A DNA stretch of 64,000 nucleotides, from positions 1-64,000 of the forward strand of contig CAJUCE010000012.1 in NCBI GenBank assembly GCA_910584865.1, given 5' to 3'. Of this stretch, positions 25,963 through 34,190 are shown one piece after another. Source of the DNA: an uncultured Acetatifactor sp. (GTDB taxonomy: Bacteria > Bacillota > Clostridia > Lachnospirales > Lachnospiraceae). The translations under genes and the position numbers were made by a program. The first letter of the stretch is position 1; every line of letters starts with the position of its first letter. The notes beneath the pieces are model-generated. The model was not told where the DNA came from. It did not search any database and was given only the letters and a program-made list of their open reading frames with translations.

Positions 25963-27990
25963 TTACTTCCGGTTGTCCGGGCGAAGCCGGAACGCGGCCA
26001 TAAGCAGATCCAGGCTCCGCACCTGTTCCAGGCAAAGCTCATAGCGATGGGTGCGGGACGACAGAACCGTATCCCTGGAATCCGAAAACAGCGTCTCCGC
26101 CAAAGCCTCGCACCTGGCCCGCAGATCCATATTCTCTTGTCCTTCTGTAAACAGAAGTTTTTCCAGAAGCCAGGTAAGGCTGCCAGGCTGCCCATCCTCG
26201 GTGAGTGCCGTCAGGCGAGTGATATCCGCTGTGAAGCCGCCTATCTTAAGGTAACGGGCATTCTCAATTTGGATGCATTGTCCTAGAATAAGCGTGCTGC
26301 CTTCCCCTGCATAGGGAAGATACCTGCTCGTTGTCCAGGAATGTGTTACTGTTTCTGGTGCATTCTGTGCAAACTGCTCTGTCTGCTGTATTCTGCCCTC
26401 TGATTCATAATATTTCTTCCGGTGTGTTCTTTGTAAGTCGCTGTCCGACTTATTAAGCTTCTTCGGCTCTGCTTTATGTGAGTCATCACCTGATTTGTAA
26501 AGCACATTTCGGCCTGTTGGCTGTGCGCTGTCACCTGATTTATGCAGTTTACTCTGGCCTGTCTGCTGTGTCCGGGTATCCGATTCCGATAGTCCGTACC
26601 AGCGGTCTGCCCGCAGCACTACGGGATCCGACTCGTGCGCTCCGATTTCCGTTACCTGATTTATCATGCCGGCTACCTGTCCGGTCACATCAAACGCCAG
26701 ATAATCCTCCAACAGCAGAACCCTGTGGGCATACTTTAGATATTCCCCGGAACCGCCTATGACCAGAATCGTGGAAATTCCCATGTCCGCCAGTTCCGAA
26801 ACCCTGTCGGTAAAGGGAACGATGGGTTCTTTTTTCACAAGCCTGCGCATGGCTTCATCTCGAATCATAAAATTTGTGGCACTGGTATCCTCGTCGATGA
26901 GCAGGCAGCGGCATCCGCTGTAGACAGCCTCCACGATGTTGGCCGCCTGAGAGACGCTCCCGCTGGCATGGGGAGTGCCGAAACAGTGAGGGCTGTTATT
27001 GCCGGGCAGATAGGAGAAGAACGGAGAGAGGTCTGTGGGAGCCAGATACCTGCCGTCCTCCGCATACACCTTGCAGGCGGTTTCGTCGGAAATCACATAC
27101 TCCCGCCCGTCCCCTGCCACATGGTCATAGATGCCCTGCTCCAGACAGTCCAGGAGCGTACTTTTTCCGGAATAACCGCCCCCGGTGATGACAGTAATCC
27201 CCTGCTTCAGGCCCATGCCGGTGACGCTGTATCCGTCGGATGTGCGGACCGTCACGCGCAGGGAGGGAGGCGTCTGAAAGGGAACCGCTTCCGGAAGAGG
27301 CTTCTGCGTGGTTCCCTGCCTGGGCAGGGTACTGCCGTCTGCCACGAAAGCCAGAAGACCGTTTTCCCGGAGATAGGCGCGGATCTGCCTTTGCCGGGAA
27401 TACAGTAGAACATGCCCTGCCAGTTTTGCCCAGTCTGCCGTCTCCAGTCTGTCGCAGATCAAGTCCAACAGGGCCTTCACGCCCCGGTAGCTTCCCTTGC
27501 CGTTGACGGAATGCCCGTTTATCAGGGGGAGGCGGCAGGCTATCCGCAGGCGGAAGGCATGTTTTTCTTCCATGTAGAGACAGCCGTTCCTGGCGAGAAC
27601 TACGGCACCCGCCTCCTGCAGAGAGAAGGAAGGCTGCTCCCTGGTATCCTTGTGGTCATTATGAAAGCTTTCCGACAGCTCGTTCACAGGGGCACCCAGA
27701 AGCCGCAGCAGCCAGTCCTCATACGCAATGTGGAAAGAGGGAATATCGCCTGCTCCCCGGCAGATTCCTTCCGGTATCCAGACATACATAATCAGTTGCT
27801 CCGGCGTGCGGAAGCCTGTTCCCGTAAACTGAAAGGGGACACTCCGGTAATCGTAGATTTTTTCGTCCTCCACCGGCTGTTCAGAACTGCTTACGGAGCT
27901 GTAGTATACCTGCCTGTCAGTATAGAGATCGTGGAGGCATGTCTTATTCTGGGTGTGACATGCGGACATAATTTTTTTAAAATTTTTCAT
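25963..27990 (-). CDS. Predicted ATPase of the ABC class (ABC_ATPase family)
   Basis: 675 residues, soluble. The P-loop is ITGGGYSGKSTLLDCL near residue 280, and LLIDEDTSATNFMIRDEAMRRLV is the Walker B with its following conserved block. This matches the uncharacterised bacterial ABC_ATPase family. Start at ATG 27990 is preferred over 28002 because GAGGT lies just before it. An insert of degenerate ~16-residue repeats (QxTGxxxLxKSGD type) sits near residues 495-570, between the ATPase core and the C-terminal domain. Function of the family is not known. Confidence 0.85.
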   Translation of the reverse strand: MKNFKKIMSACHTQNKTCLHDLYTDRQVYYSSVSSSEQPVEDEKIYDYRSVPFQFTGTGFRTPEQLIMYVWIPEGICRGAGDIPSFHIAYEDWLLRLLGAPVNELSESFHNDHKDTREQPSFSLQEAGAVVLARNGCLYMEEKHAFRLRIACRLPLINGHSVNGKGSYRGVKALLDLICDRLETADWAKLAGHVLLYSRQRQIRAYLRENGLLAFVADGSTLPRQGTTQKPLPEAVPFQTPPSLRVTVRTSDGYSVTGMGLKQGITVITGGGYSGKSTLLDCLEQGIYDHVAGDGREYVISDETACKVYAEDGRYLAPTDLSPFFSYLPGNNSPHCFGTPHASGSVSQAANIVEAVYSGCRCLLIDEDTSATNFMIRDEAMRRLVKKEPIVPFTDRVSELADMGISTILVIGGSGEYLKYAHRVLLLEDYLAFDVTGQVAGMINQVTEIGAHESDPVVLRADRWYGLSESDTRTQQTGQSKLHKSGDSAQPTGRNVLYKSGDDSHKAEPKKLNKSDSDLQRTHRKKYYESEGRIQQTEQFAQNAPETVTHSWTTSRYLPYAGEGSTLILGQCIQIENARYLKIGGFTADITRLTALTEDGQPGSLTWLLEKLLFTEGQENMDLRARCEALAETLFSDSRDTVLSSRTHRYELCLEQVRSLDLLMAAFRLRPDNRK
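26380..26590 (-). repeat. Degenerate ~48-bp tandem repeats inside the ABC-class ATPase gene
   Basis: Four to five diverged units encode QQTGQSKLHKSGD, QPTGRNVLYKSGD, then more altered copies (KKLNKSDSD, RKKYYESEG). Low-complexity, hydrophilic, in frame. Confidence 0.7.
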
Positions 27991-28268
27991 TCGATACCTC
28001 ATTCATTTCGTTAAAATTTGTTTTCCTTCCGGTTTATCCGGATCAGAAGATCAGCGATATAACATGTAGGAATAGGGAAATCAGCAGGGAAATTGCAGAT
28101 ATAGGAGAACAAATGAAAAGGGTGCGTACATAAAAGCCGCATACACAAAAATTGCATACACAAAAAAGCGCACAAACAAAAAAGACATACCTTGCAGTAT
28201 GCCATAACCGACAGGCGTGGGTTTCCCGGCCTGAAAATTCCAAACTTTAAAAGCGCGTTACAGGCTTG

Positions 28269-28358
28269 TTACGCGGACCGCAGGTTTGGGCAGTAGTAGT
28301 CGGCTAAAATGACATTGTTGCAATCGGGGATTGTTTTTATAACATTTGTTCTCGTCAT
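28269..28358 (-). CDS. Possible 29-residue peptide
   Basis: ATG at 28358 preceded by AAAGGAAG; encodes MTRTNVIKTIPDCNN then VILADYYCPNLRSA and stops. Two Cys, no hydrophobic helix. It lies in a 720-base region without other genes. Could be a short secreted or modified peptide, a leader, or the scrap of a lost gene. I do not recognise it. Confidence 0.35.
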   Translation of the reverse strand: MTRTNVIKTIPDCNNVILADYYCPNLRSA

Positions 28359-28445
28359 ATTAACCACTTCCTTTCTGCATACCTGCAATAGATGGGATTA
28401 TTCTATCATGGCGGATTCAATGTGTCAATGAAAATTTGCAGAATC

Positions 28446-28610
28446 CTAGTACACCATTGCATTATTCCTCGAGTAATCAGCACCCGCTGTCCACACCAGT
28501 ACCGCGTTGTCGTCGGCAGGCGTGTCCACCGCATCGCCTCCCTCCTCCGCCTTGTCCTGGCGCGGACATCAAGCACTGATTACTCGGGAATTAATGCAAC
28601 GGTGTACTAG
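28446..28610. repeat. Palindromic repeat element, copy 1 (MITE-like)
   Basis: A 165-bp element whose ends are about 35-bp inverted repeats: left arm starts CTAGTACACCATTGCATTA, right arm ends TTAATGCAACGGTGTACTAG. The interior is GC-rich (CATCGCCTCCCTCCTCCGCC). Related copies occur at 37313-37368 (right end only) and 38008-38280. No ORF. The rest of 28003-28721 holds only the small ORF above and A-rich low-complexity sequence near 28120-28190. Confidence 0.8.
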
Positions 28611-28721
28611 TGACTTTGCAATTGCCCTATAAACAAAAGCCTCGGTTGCCCATATGTCTCAGGAACAGATGTGCAGCCAGGTTGCAATAACGACAAAATC
28701 TCAATTTGCAGGATACAGCTG

Positions 28722-29171
28722 TTATACGGTCTGGAGCCCCGCCAGCTGTTCTGCTTCCGTGACACTGAAACCTGTATCCTCCGCATAGGTGCCGTATTTC
28801 AGCAGGGTGGAGACGAACTGGTTCAGGGTGTCTTCCGCTGTATTGGCATAGATGCCTCCGTTTCCAATTTTCAGATACTTTTTATTGAGCCCTGACAGCC
28901 TTTTTAAGTACCAGTCTTTCAGCTTGTACAGTTTCAGAACGGCAAATCCATGATAGGCTTCCAGGATTACATTTGTAATCTCCGTCTCGATGTTCTGGGT
29001 ATCCTCACAGTTTTGCTCCAGAAATCTCCTGACAATGATTGGCGGGATAAGCTGTATCAGTGCAATCAATGTGAAAAGTGCCGCTGTCATAAGGTGAAGC
29101 CTTGCGATAATAACGATATAGATGGCCGCCGACAGGATCCCCACGCCAAGTGAGGTGACAATACCGGATAA
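28722..29171 (-). pseudogene. ABC exporter membrane-domain fragment
   Basis: About 145 residues of an exporter membrane domain (GVGILSAAIYIVIIARLHLM, then IETEITNVILEAYHGFAVLKLYKLKDWY). The upstream membrane helices and the whole ATPase are missing, and the last residues (AEQLAGLQTV) do not continue the fold. Adjacent to an XRE regulator of the kind that often controls such exporters. Confidence 0.7.
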
Positions 29172-29203
29172 CAGGTCTTATGATAAAGCATCAGAGCTGG
29201 GCG

Positions 29204-30019
29204 TCAAAGCGCCCGAATCCGCTGCCGTATCCTTTCCGCCTGCTCCTCATGGCACTGGCAGACTGTCCTGCACATTCCCTCCGACAGGAAATCATCCTTG
29301 AAGGCCTCGAATATCTTTAAGGCAATGTCAAGCTGTATCTTTGCCTTTTCCGGTTCGCCTTTCTCTTCGTAGCAGTCCGCAAGACATTCCAGCATATTGA
29401 AAAGACTGTCTGCGGACAGGCCTTTCTGGCCGTCTGCCGCCCTGAATTTATCATCCCCTTCCAGTAATTCCGCTTCCAGTTCCAACCTTGTAAAGTAGAT
29501 TTCCGGAATCCTCTGCAGGGTTTCTTTCACCAGTCCGGGTTCGCCGATTTTATGATAGGTTTCAGCCAGAACCCGGCATGCGTCATACTTGATGTCGTCC
29601 TCCCTGGTGCCCTCAATGAGAGAACGGCATATGCTGATCACTTCGTCGCTTCGTTCCGGTACCGGGATGGAATAGATCAGGCAGTTTAAGAGAACGTCAT
29701 TGCCCGGATATTTTTTCAGGCCTTCCCTCAATATGGCCTCGCATTTGGCATCGTCAATTCCCCGGTAGGGGTAAGACACATCTACGATTTCCGCTACGCG
29801 TTTTTCCGTTTCATAGTAATTATAGTCAAATAATTCGTCCGTAGAAATTCCGAAAAAGGATGCGAGGGCCGGAATCAGCGTAATATCCGGCATATTCTGC
29901 CCGCTTTCCCATTTGCTGACAGCCTGGAAGGATATCCCCAGATACTGGGCCAATACTTCCTGGGAAATATTTTTCTGCCTGCGCAGTTTTTTGATTTTGC
30001 TTCCTATGTTGAATTCCAT
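29204..30019 (-). CDS. XRE regulator with TPR-like C-terminal domain
   Basis: 271 residues. Residues 8-62 are a Cro/CI helix-turn-helix (KNISQEVLAQYLGISFQAVSKWESGQNMPD). The remainder is helical and TPR-like (ACRVLAETYHKIGEPGLVKETL, LADCYEEKGEPEKAKIQLDIAL), which often binds a peptide or senses protein partners. ATG 30019 follows AGGAGGT. Downstream lies the ABC remnant that it may once have regulated. Confidence 0.88.
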   Translation of the reverse strand: MEFNIGSKIKKLRRQKNISQEVLAQYLGISFQAVSKWESGQNMPDITLIPALASFFGISTDELFDYNYYETEKRVAEIVDVSYPYRGIDDAKCEAILREGLKKYPGNDVLLNCLIYSIPVPERSDEVISICRSLIEGTREDDIKYDACRVLAETYHKIGEPGLVKETLQRIPEIYFTRLELEAELLEGDDKFRAADGQKGLSADSLFNMLECLADCYEEKGEPEKAKIQLDIALKIFEAFKDDFLSEGMCRTVCQCHEEQAERIRQRIRAL

Positions 30020-30328
30020 TTTAGACCTCCTGTCCTGTCTGTTGTTTTCCGTTGGGAATTTGCGGCACATCCTTATTCATGGGGGATTGTGCCGCCAGTC
30101 TCCTAAACAGTTCCTCATTATATTGGAATCGGGTTTTCTATACAATAACGTATTATTAGAGAATAATTCAACCGTGGATTGAGAAGGCATCTCATTTTCG
30201 TGTTTTTAGAAAGCTTTCGCGCAGTTCTGGATAGTCCGCGAAAGGAAATCCGACAAGGCGGAGATAATCAATGCATATCTCAGCCGCCTTGACTTCCTTC
30301 AACTTTGGTTATTTGGTTATGAGCAACC

Positions 30329-30363
30329 AGGCTGCCGCACTCTGGCAAAACCAGAGACAGCCT
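30329..30363 (-). terminator. Hairpin downstream of the Rpn-like gene
   Basis: On the minus strand AGGCTG.CTCTGG pairs with CCAGAG..CAGCCT across a TTTTG loop. A second palindrome, around CAAGGCGG/CCGCCTTG, lies at about 30258-30297. Position after the stop at 30402 suggests transcription termination; no clear U-tract. Confidence 0.5.
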
Positions 30364-30401
30364 TTGGCGCATGTATGTACGGGCATATACGCTGCCTGGT
30401 T

Positions 30402-31334
30402 CTATAGGAACTTCAGTACTTCCTTTTTCGCCAGGCCGTAGTATTTCCTTAATTTATCGGCAATCGCGTCATCCTCCAGTCCATCGTCGCGGTTAGCCTG
30501 GATGAATATGCGGATTCCGGCCTCCCAACCCTCTGTCCTGCTGTCTTCCATCATTTCTTTTATAGCCTGACACATATTATATCCGTCTCCGTTCTTGTAT
30601 TTTTTTCTTTGCTTTATGAAGAGATTCACCCCCATAAGGATGCTGGCCGTCTCTGCGGTATCCCCGTCCAGTTTCTGATAGATGGGATTTTCATCCATCA
30701 GCTTTTTCAGGCGAGTTTTATCCCTGCGCAGCGGCAGCAGTTCAAACAGCGCCCCCAGGGGTGTCCTGAAGGCAGTGTAGTCCATGGGTTCACTGGCGCA
30801 TATCAGGCGCATGGGGTAATCGGAAAAGCACTGCTCCCACTCAGGGGCATCCGCCCCGAAGTCCGCCATGTCCCTCAGGCACCTGGGGCCGTTCCACTGG
30901 CCGGTACCATGGTACAGGCAGAGGGTATAGACCGGCACAAGGCGGTCTTCCCGGCGGAACCCGCAGAGAAACTCCCCGGCACTGGCATATTCGCCGGCTT
31001 CCCTGTTTGCGTTCTGGATTCTGCGTATCTGCTTCCCGTATTCCATGCAGTCGTATTCCATAATCCGCCATGGCATGATGTAGTTCACATCATTCTGCGC
31101 CTCTACAGCCAGGATTTTCAGGCAGACACCCGACTCCAGTCTCTTCTTGATGTCGCGGATTCCCTGCCTCCTCTGCCGTCTCCTGCCTGGCGGTGTGTGG
31201 TACACCTCAGATGCATCAGTGAGCTTCTGCGGCTCCACGATTTCCCTGCCCCCGAAACAGAACTGATTGAACAGATCAGCAAAACGTGCGCTGTCCTCCA
31301 GGTAGGACAGGATTGCGTCATTTTCTATCCCCAT
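30402..31334 (-). CDS. Rpn-like PD-(D/E)XK nuclease / putative transposase
   Basis: 310 residues. LKILAVEAQNDVNYIMPWRIMEYDCMEYGKQI matches the Rpn/PDDEXK-transposase motif, with the Glu in VEAQ and the conserved M-P-R-x-x-Y pattern. The C-terminus (EGWEAGIRIFIQANRDDGLED) is the usual helical tail. Family members promote RecA-independent recombination or act as defence nucleases; many are genomic drifters. Starts ATG 31334 after GGGGGAAC. Complete. Confidence 0.82.
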   Translation of the reverse strand: MGIENDAILSYLEDSARFADLFNQFCFGGREIVEPQKLTDASEVYHTPPGRRRQRRQGIRDIKKRLESGVCLKILAVEAQNDVNYIMPWRIMEYDCMEYGKQIRRIQNANREAGEYASAGEFLCGFRREDRLVPVYTLCLYHGTGQWNGPRCLRDMADFGADAPEWEQCFSDYPMRLICASEPMDYTAFRTPLGALFELLPLRRDKTRLKKLMDENPIYQKLDGDTAETASILMGVNLFIKQRKKYKNGDGYNMCQAIKEMMEDSRTEGWEAGIRIFIQANRDDGLEDDAIADKLRKYYGLAKKEVLKFL

Positions 31335-31573
31335 AACCGTTCCCCCTTGTGCGCCGTCCTTTTAAAACAGGGCGCGTCTTTTCCATTACGGCAGGAACTC
31401 CACGGGATAAAACCCATCATGTCGCCCCGCCATTTTCCAGTTGACATTAAATAATCTTTCCAGTGAAAAACAGCAGAAACGCTATTAAACCTTAGAAATA
31501 CAGAAGTCCAGACCATGGAAGGAATCTGCTCCCACTCCATGTAGGAACAGGATAATATATATGGCGTGCTTTG

Positions 31574-32011
31574 TCAAGCGAAATTTTCAGGCTGCTTCAA
31601 TAATTGGGAAATGACATTTCTTCTCAAGCCCTTGAGCGTCTGGATTTTTGCCTTTGCAATCGCGGTATATGTCAATCCATCAGTTTCTCTAAGCCGGATA
31701 ATACCGGAAACAGTCCGTGTGCTGAAATTGTTTCGTAAAGGCGGCAAAGCCTTTAAGAACCGTTTTGGCATTCCCGGCTCACCATTTCGGTATTCCTTTA
31801 AAATATCAGCATATTCTTTTTCAAAATAAGCTACTATATATTTTCCGCCACAGTAGCAGTTAAACGCACTTGTCCGGATTTTTTCGAAATGTTCTGTATC
31901 CTTATAGCCATGCACAATAGAAAGATGATTGACATAATATTTTGCCTTTAAGAACAATATTCTTTCATATCTTGACACAAGAATTTTTGTTACCTTTAAA
32001 ATATATAACAT
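31574..32011 (-). CDS. Hypothetical protein
   Basis: 145 residues, AT-richer than its surroundings, no recognised domain. It has a Tyr/Lys-rich N-terminal part (ILFLKAKYYVNHLSIVHGYKD), an acidic middle and a basic, possibly helix-turn-helix-like C-terminal part (ETDGLTYTAIAKAKIQTLKGLRRNVISQLL). No clear ribosome site before ATG 32011. The base composition suggests recent transfer. The 570 bases between it and fruK hold the fruK promoter and no other gene. Confidence 0.45.
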   Translation of the reverse strand: MLYILKVTKILVSRYERILFLKAKYYVNHLSIVHGYKDTEHFEKIRTSAFNCYCGGKYIVAYFEKEYADILKEYRNGEPGMPKRFLKALPPLRNNFSTRTVSGIIRLRETDGLTYTAIAKAKIQTLKGLRRNVISQLLKQPENFA

Positions 32012-32313
32012 ATGACGGGAAATTAACAGGCGCAGAAAGAGATTAAATATACTCTTTAAGAGTTTTTGAACACAATTATCATATACCTCTCAAAATTCCT
32101 CTTGCCAAAAGTCCTAACGGCCCAAATTCGTTTTGAGGCAGGTGACAGGGATGGATGTCAGGAATGGAAATCATCCGGGGATGTATTCTGATAGCATGGC
32201 ACTTTGCAGTAATATCATACGGCGAAGATACAAATCAATTAAAAACAGTCAAATTAATCCAATTTGGTGCAAAAACGCCAAAAATAAAAGCTAGAATTTG
32301 TGAATTATTTTGA

Positions 32314-32342
32314 TTGATATTGACTGAAATTGGATATATAAT
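32314..32342 (+). promoter_or_regulatory. Promoter of the fructose locus
   Basis: TTGATA (32314-32319), a 17-base spacer and TATAAT (32337-32342). The region just upstream is AT-rich with TTGG and CCAA half-sites flanking GTGCAAAAACG (32264-32281), a possible DeoR-type operator. Confidence 0.65.
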
Positions 32343-32463
32343 AAGTCCATAAGATACGACAGTGAAAGAAACAGCAGAGGAACAACGGAACAAAAGGAAG
32401 CTGTGGGAATCGTATTTCAAAGACGGATGGAAAATGACCGGAACTGGTGCGGAGCGAAGATGA

Positions 32464-32560
32464 ATGAAGCGGACAGAAAAAAGCAGGCTGAAGCAGGCAG
32501 AGACTGACGGAAGCAGGCAGAAGAAGACCGAAGCCGATAGAAGCAGGCCGCGCCACATAC
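32464..32560 (+). repeat. GAAGCAGGC-rich degenerate repeats in the fruK leader
   Basis: GAAGCAGGC occurs four times with varied spacing (AAGCAGGCTGAAGCAGGC and so on), ending about 45 bases before fruK. The stretch is purine-rich and has no start with a good ribosome site. Confidence 0.6.
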
Positions 32561-32595
32561 AGGTATTACAAAACAACATGCAGAAAGGAGACAAA

Positions 32596-33504
32596 ATGAT
32601 TTACACAGTCACATTTAACCCATCACTGGATTACATCGTATCGGTGGAAGACTTCAGACTGGGCCTGACCAACCGGACCAGTTCCGAGCTGATTCTGCCC
32701 GGGGGCAAAGGTCTGAATGTCTCCATGGTTCTGGGGAACCTGGGGATTGACAATACAGCCTTTGGATTCGTGGCAGGCTTCACGGGAGCGGAAATTGCGC
32801 GCCGGGTGGAGGAGATGGGAGTGAAGACGGACTTTATCACCCTGGAAGACGGAATCTCCAGAATCAACTTAAAGCTCCAGTCCATAGACGGCACGGAAAT
32901 CAACGGCTGCGGCCCCCGGATTGGGGAAGAAGCGGTGGAACAGCTGATGGAGAAGCTTGAAATCCTGGGAGAGGGGGACATACTGGTCCTGGCCGGAAGC
33001 ATCCCGGGCTCCATGCCGGACGACATCTACCGGAAAATCATGGAGAGACTGGCCGGAAGGGGCGTGATGATAGCAGTCGATGCCACGAGGGAGCTGCTGC
33101 TCAACGTTCTGGAATACCACCCGTTTCTGGTCAAGCCCAACAACCACGAACTGGGGGAAATCTTCAATGTGGAACTGAAGACAAGGGAGGAGACAGTCCC
33201 CTATGCCCGGAAGCTCCGGGAAATGGGTGCGGCAAACGTACTGGTGTCCATGGCCGGGGAAGGCGCGGTCCTGGCGGCGGAAGACGGAAAAATATATAAA
33301 GCCCCGGCCCCGGAGGGGAAACTGGTCAACGGTGTAGGAGCGGGAGATTCCATGGTGGCAGGTTTCCTGGCAGGATGGATGGAACAGAAAGACTACAGGC
33401 ATGCCTTCCGTATGGGAATAGCGGCAGGAAGCGCCAGTGCATTTTCGGAGCTTCTGGCAACGAAGGAAGAGATTGCAGACATATACAGGCGGGTGTCGGG
33501 CTGA
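32596..33504 (+). CDS. fruK: 1-phosphofructokinase
   Basis: 303-residue PfkB-family kinase that converts fructose 1-phosphate to fructose 1,6-bisphosphate. It begins MIYTVTFNPSLDY, with PGGKGLNVSMVL as the first family signature and NGVGAGDSMVAGFLAG as the second, carrying the catalytic Asp. AAAGGAG precedes ATG 32596. First gene of a fructose-PTS cluster whose transport gene is broken, so its substrate must now come from another PTS or from related phosphosugars. Confidence 0.93.
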   Translation: MIYTVTFNPSLDYIVSVEDFRLGLTNRTSSELILPGGKGLNVSMVLGNLGIDNTAFGFVAGFTGAEIARRVEEMGVKTDFITLEDGISRINLKLQSIDGTEINGCGPRIGEEAVEQLMEKLEILGEGDILVLAGSIPGSMPDDIYRKIMERLAGRGVMIAVDATRELLLNVLEYHPFLVKPNNHELGEIFNVELKTREETVPYARKLREMGAANVLVSMAGEGAVLAAEDGKIYKAPAPEGKLVNGVGAGDSMVAGFLAGWMEQKDYRHAFRMGIAAGSASAFSELLATKEEIADIYRRVSG

Positions 33505-33510
33505 GACTTC

Positions 33511-33578
33511 CTGTGGCGCAGGCGGCAGATGCACGGGAAATACCCTATGGCACAGGCTGCAGGTGCACAGAAACAAAC
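33511..33578 (+). repeat. 34-bp direct repeat between fruK and fruA remnant
   Basis: Two diverged copies built on CTGTGGCGCAGGCGGCAGATGC and CTATGGCACAGGCTGCAGGTGC with a 34-bp period. Non-coding. Confidence 0.6.
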
Positions 33579-33695
33579 CCCCTGGAACAAAAGAAACGAG
33601 CCGGTTTGACGACGTACAGCCGCGAAAGCAAAGGCCGGAACCGGGCAGGATAAGTACAAAAAAGCAGAAATGAAATAAAATCAGGAGGCGGCAGG

Positions 33696-34049
33696 ATGAG
33701 AATCACAGATCTTTTAGACAAAAGAAGCATATCACTTTCGGGAACCCTGAAAAGCAAAAGCGAGGCCCTGGACCAGGTAGTGGAACTGATGGTAAACAGC
33801 GGAGAAATAAACGATAAAGGGGCATACAGTTATCATGGGACTGGCGTTTATCACAGAGGGAGCCATCCCCTTTGCGGCATCCGCCCCGCTCCACGTCCTG
33901 CCTGCCTGCAGCGCAGGCTCAGGGGTGGCAGGCGCAATGTCCATGCTGCTTCACTGCACCCTGATGGCGCCGACGAGGATGCGGCATATGAGTCAATCAG
34001 CAAGTTTATGCAGGAAAAGCTGGAATCTGATTCCGGGCTTGTCGGGTAG
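33696..34049 (+). pseudogene. Collapsed fruA-ptsH: EIIA start, EIIC end and HPr tail
   Basis: Three pieces of the fructose PTS are joined. 33696-33828 encodes the beginning of EIIA (MRITDLLDKRSISLSGTLKS). 33835-33970, in another frame, encodes the end of the EIIC membrane domain (MGLAFITEGAIPFAASAPL). 33963-34049 encodes the tail of HPr (GADEDAAYESISKFMQEKL). The phosphorylated His of EIIA, the whole EIIB, most of EIIC and His15 of HPr are gone. The second junction falls on GATGGCGCC, a sequence expected at both parental sites, pointing to deletion by short homology. Strong ribosome site AGGAGG remains. Confidence 0.85.
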
Positions 34050-34190
34050 AAGCGGCGGACCCGGAACAGGTACTCAAAGAGCGATAGGACGGCAGTGCCA
34101 AAAAGAAGCGGCAACATCAAATATCAAAAAGACAACGGCGGCAAAAGCAGAGAATCTGACAAAGCAGACAGGTGTGTGGAGGTGCGGGAA

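Noticed and set aside
28011..28243. Cys/Phe-rich minus-strand ORFs
   Set aside because: They arise from A-rich low-complexity sequence (repeated CACAAAAA words), have no ribosome site and no protein-like pattern.
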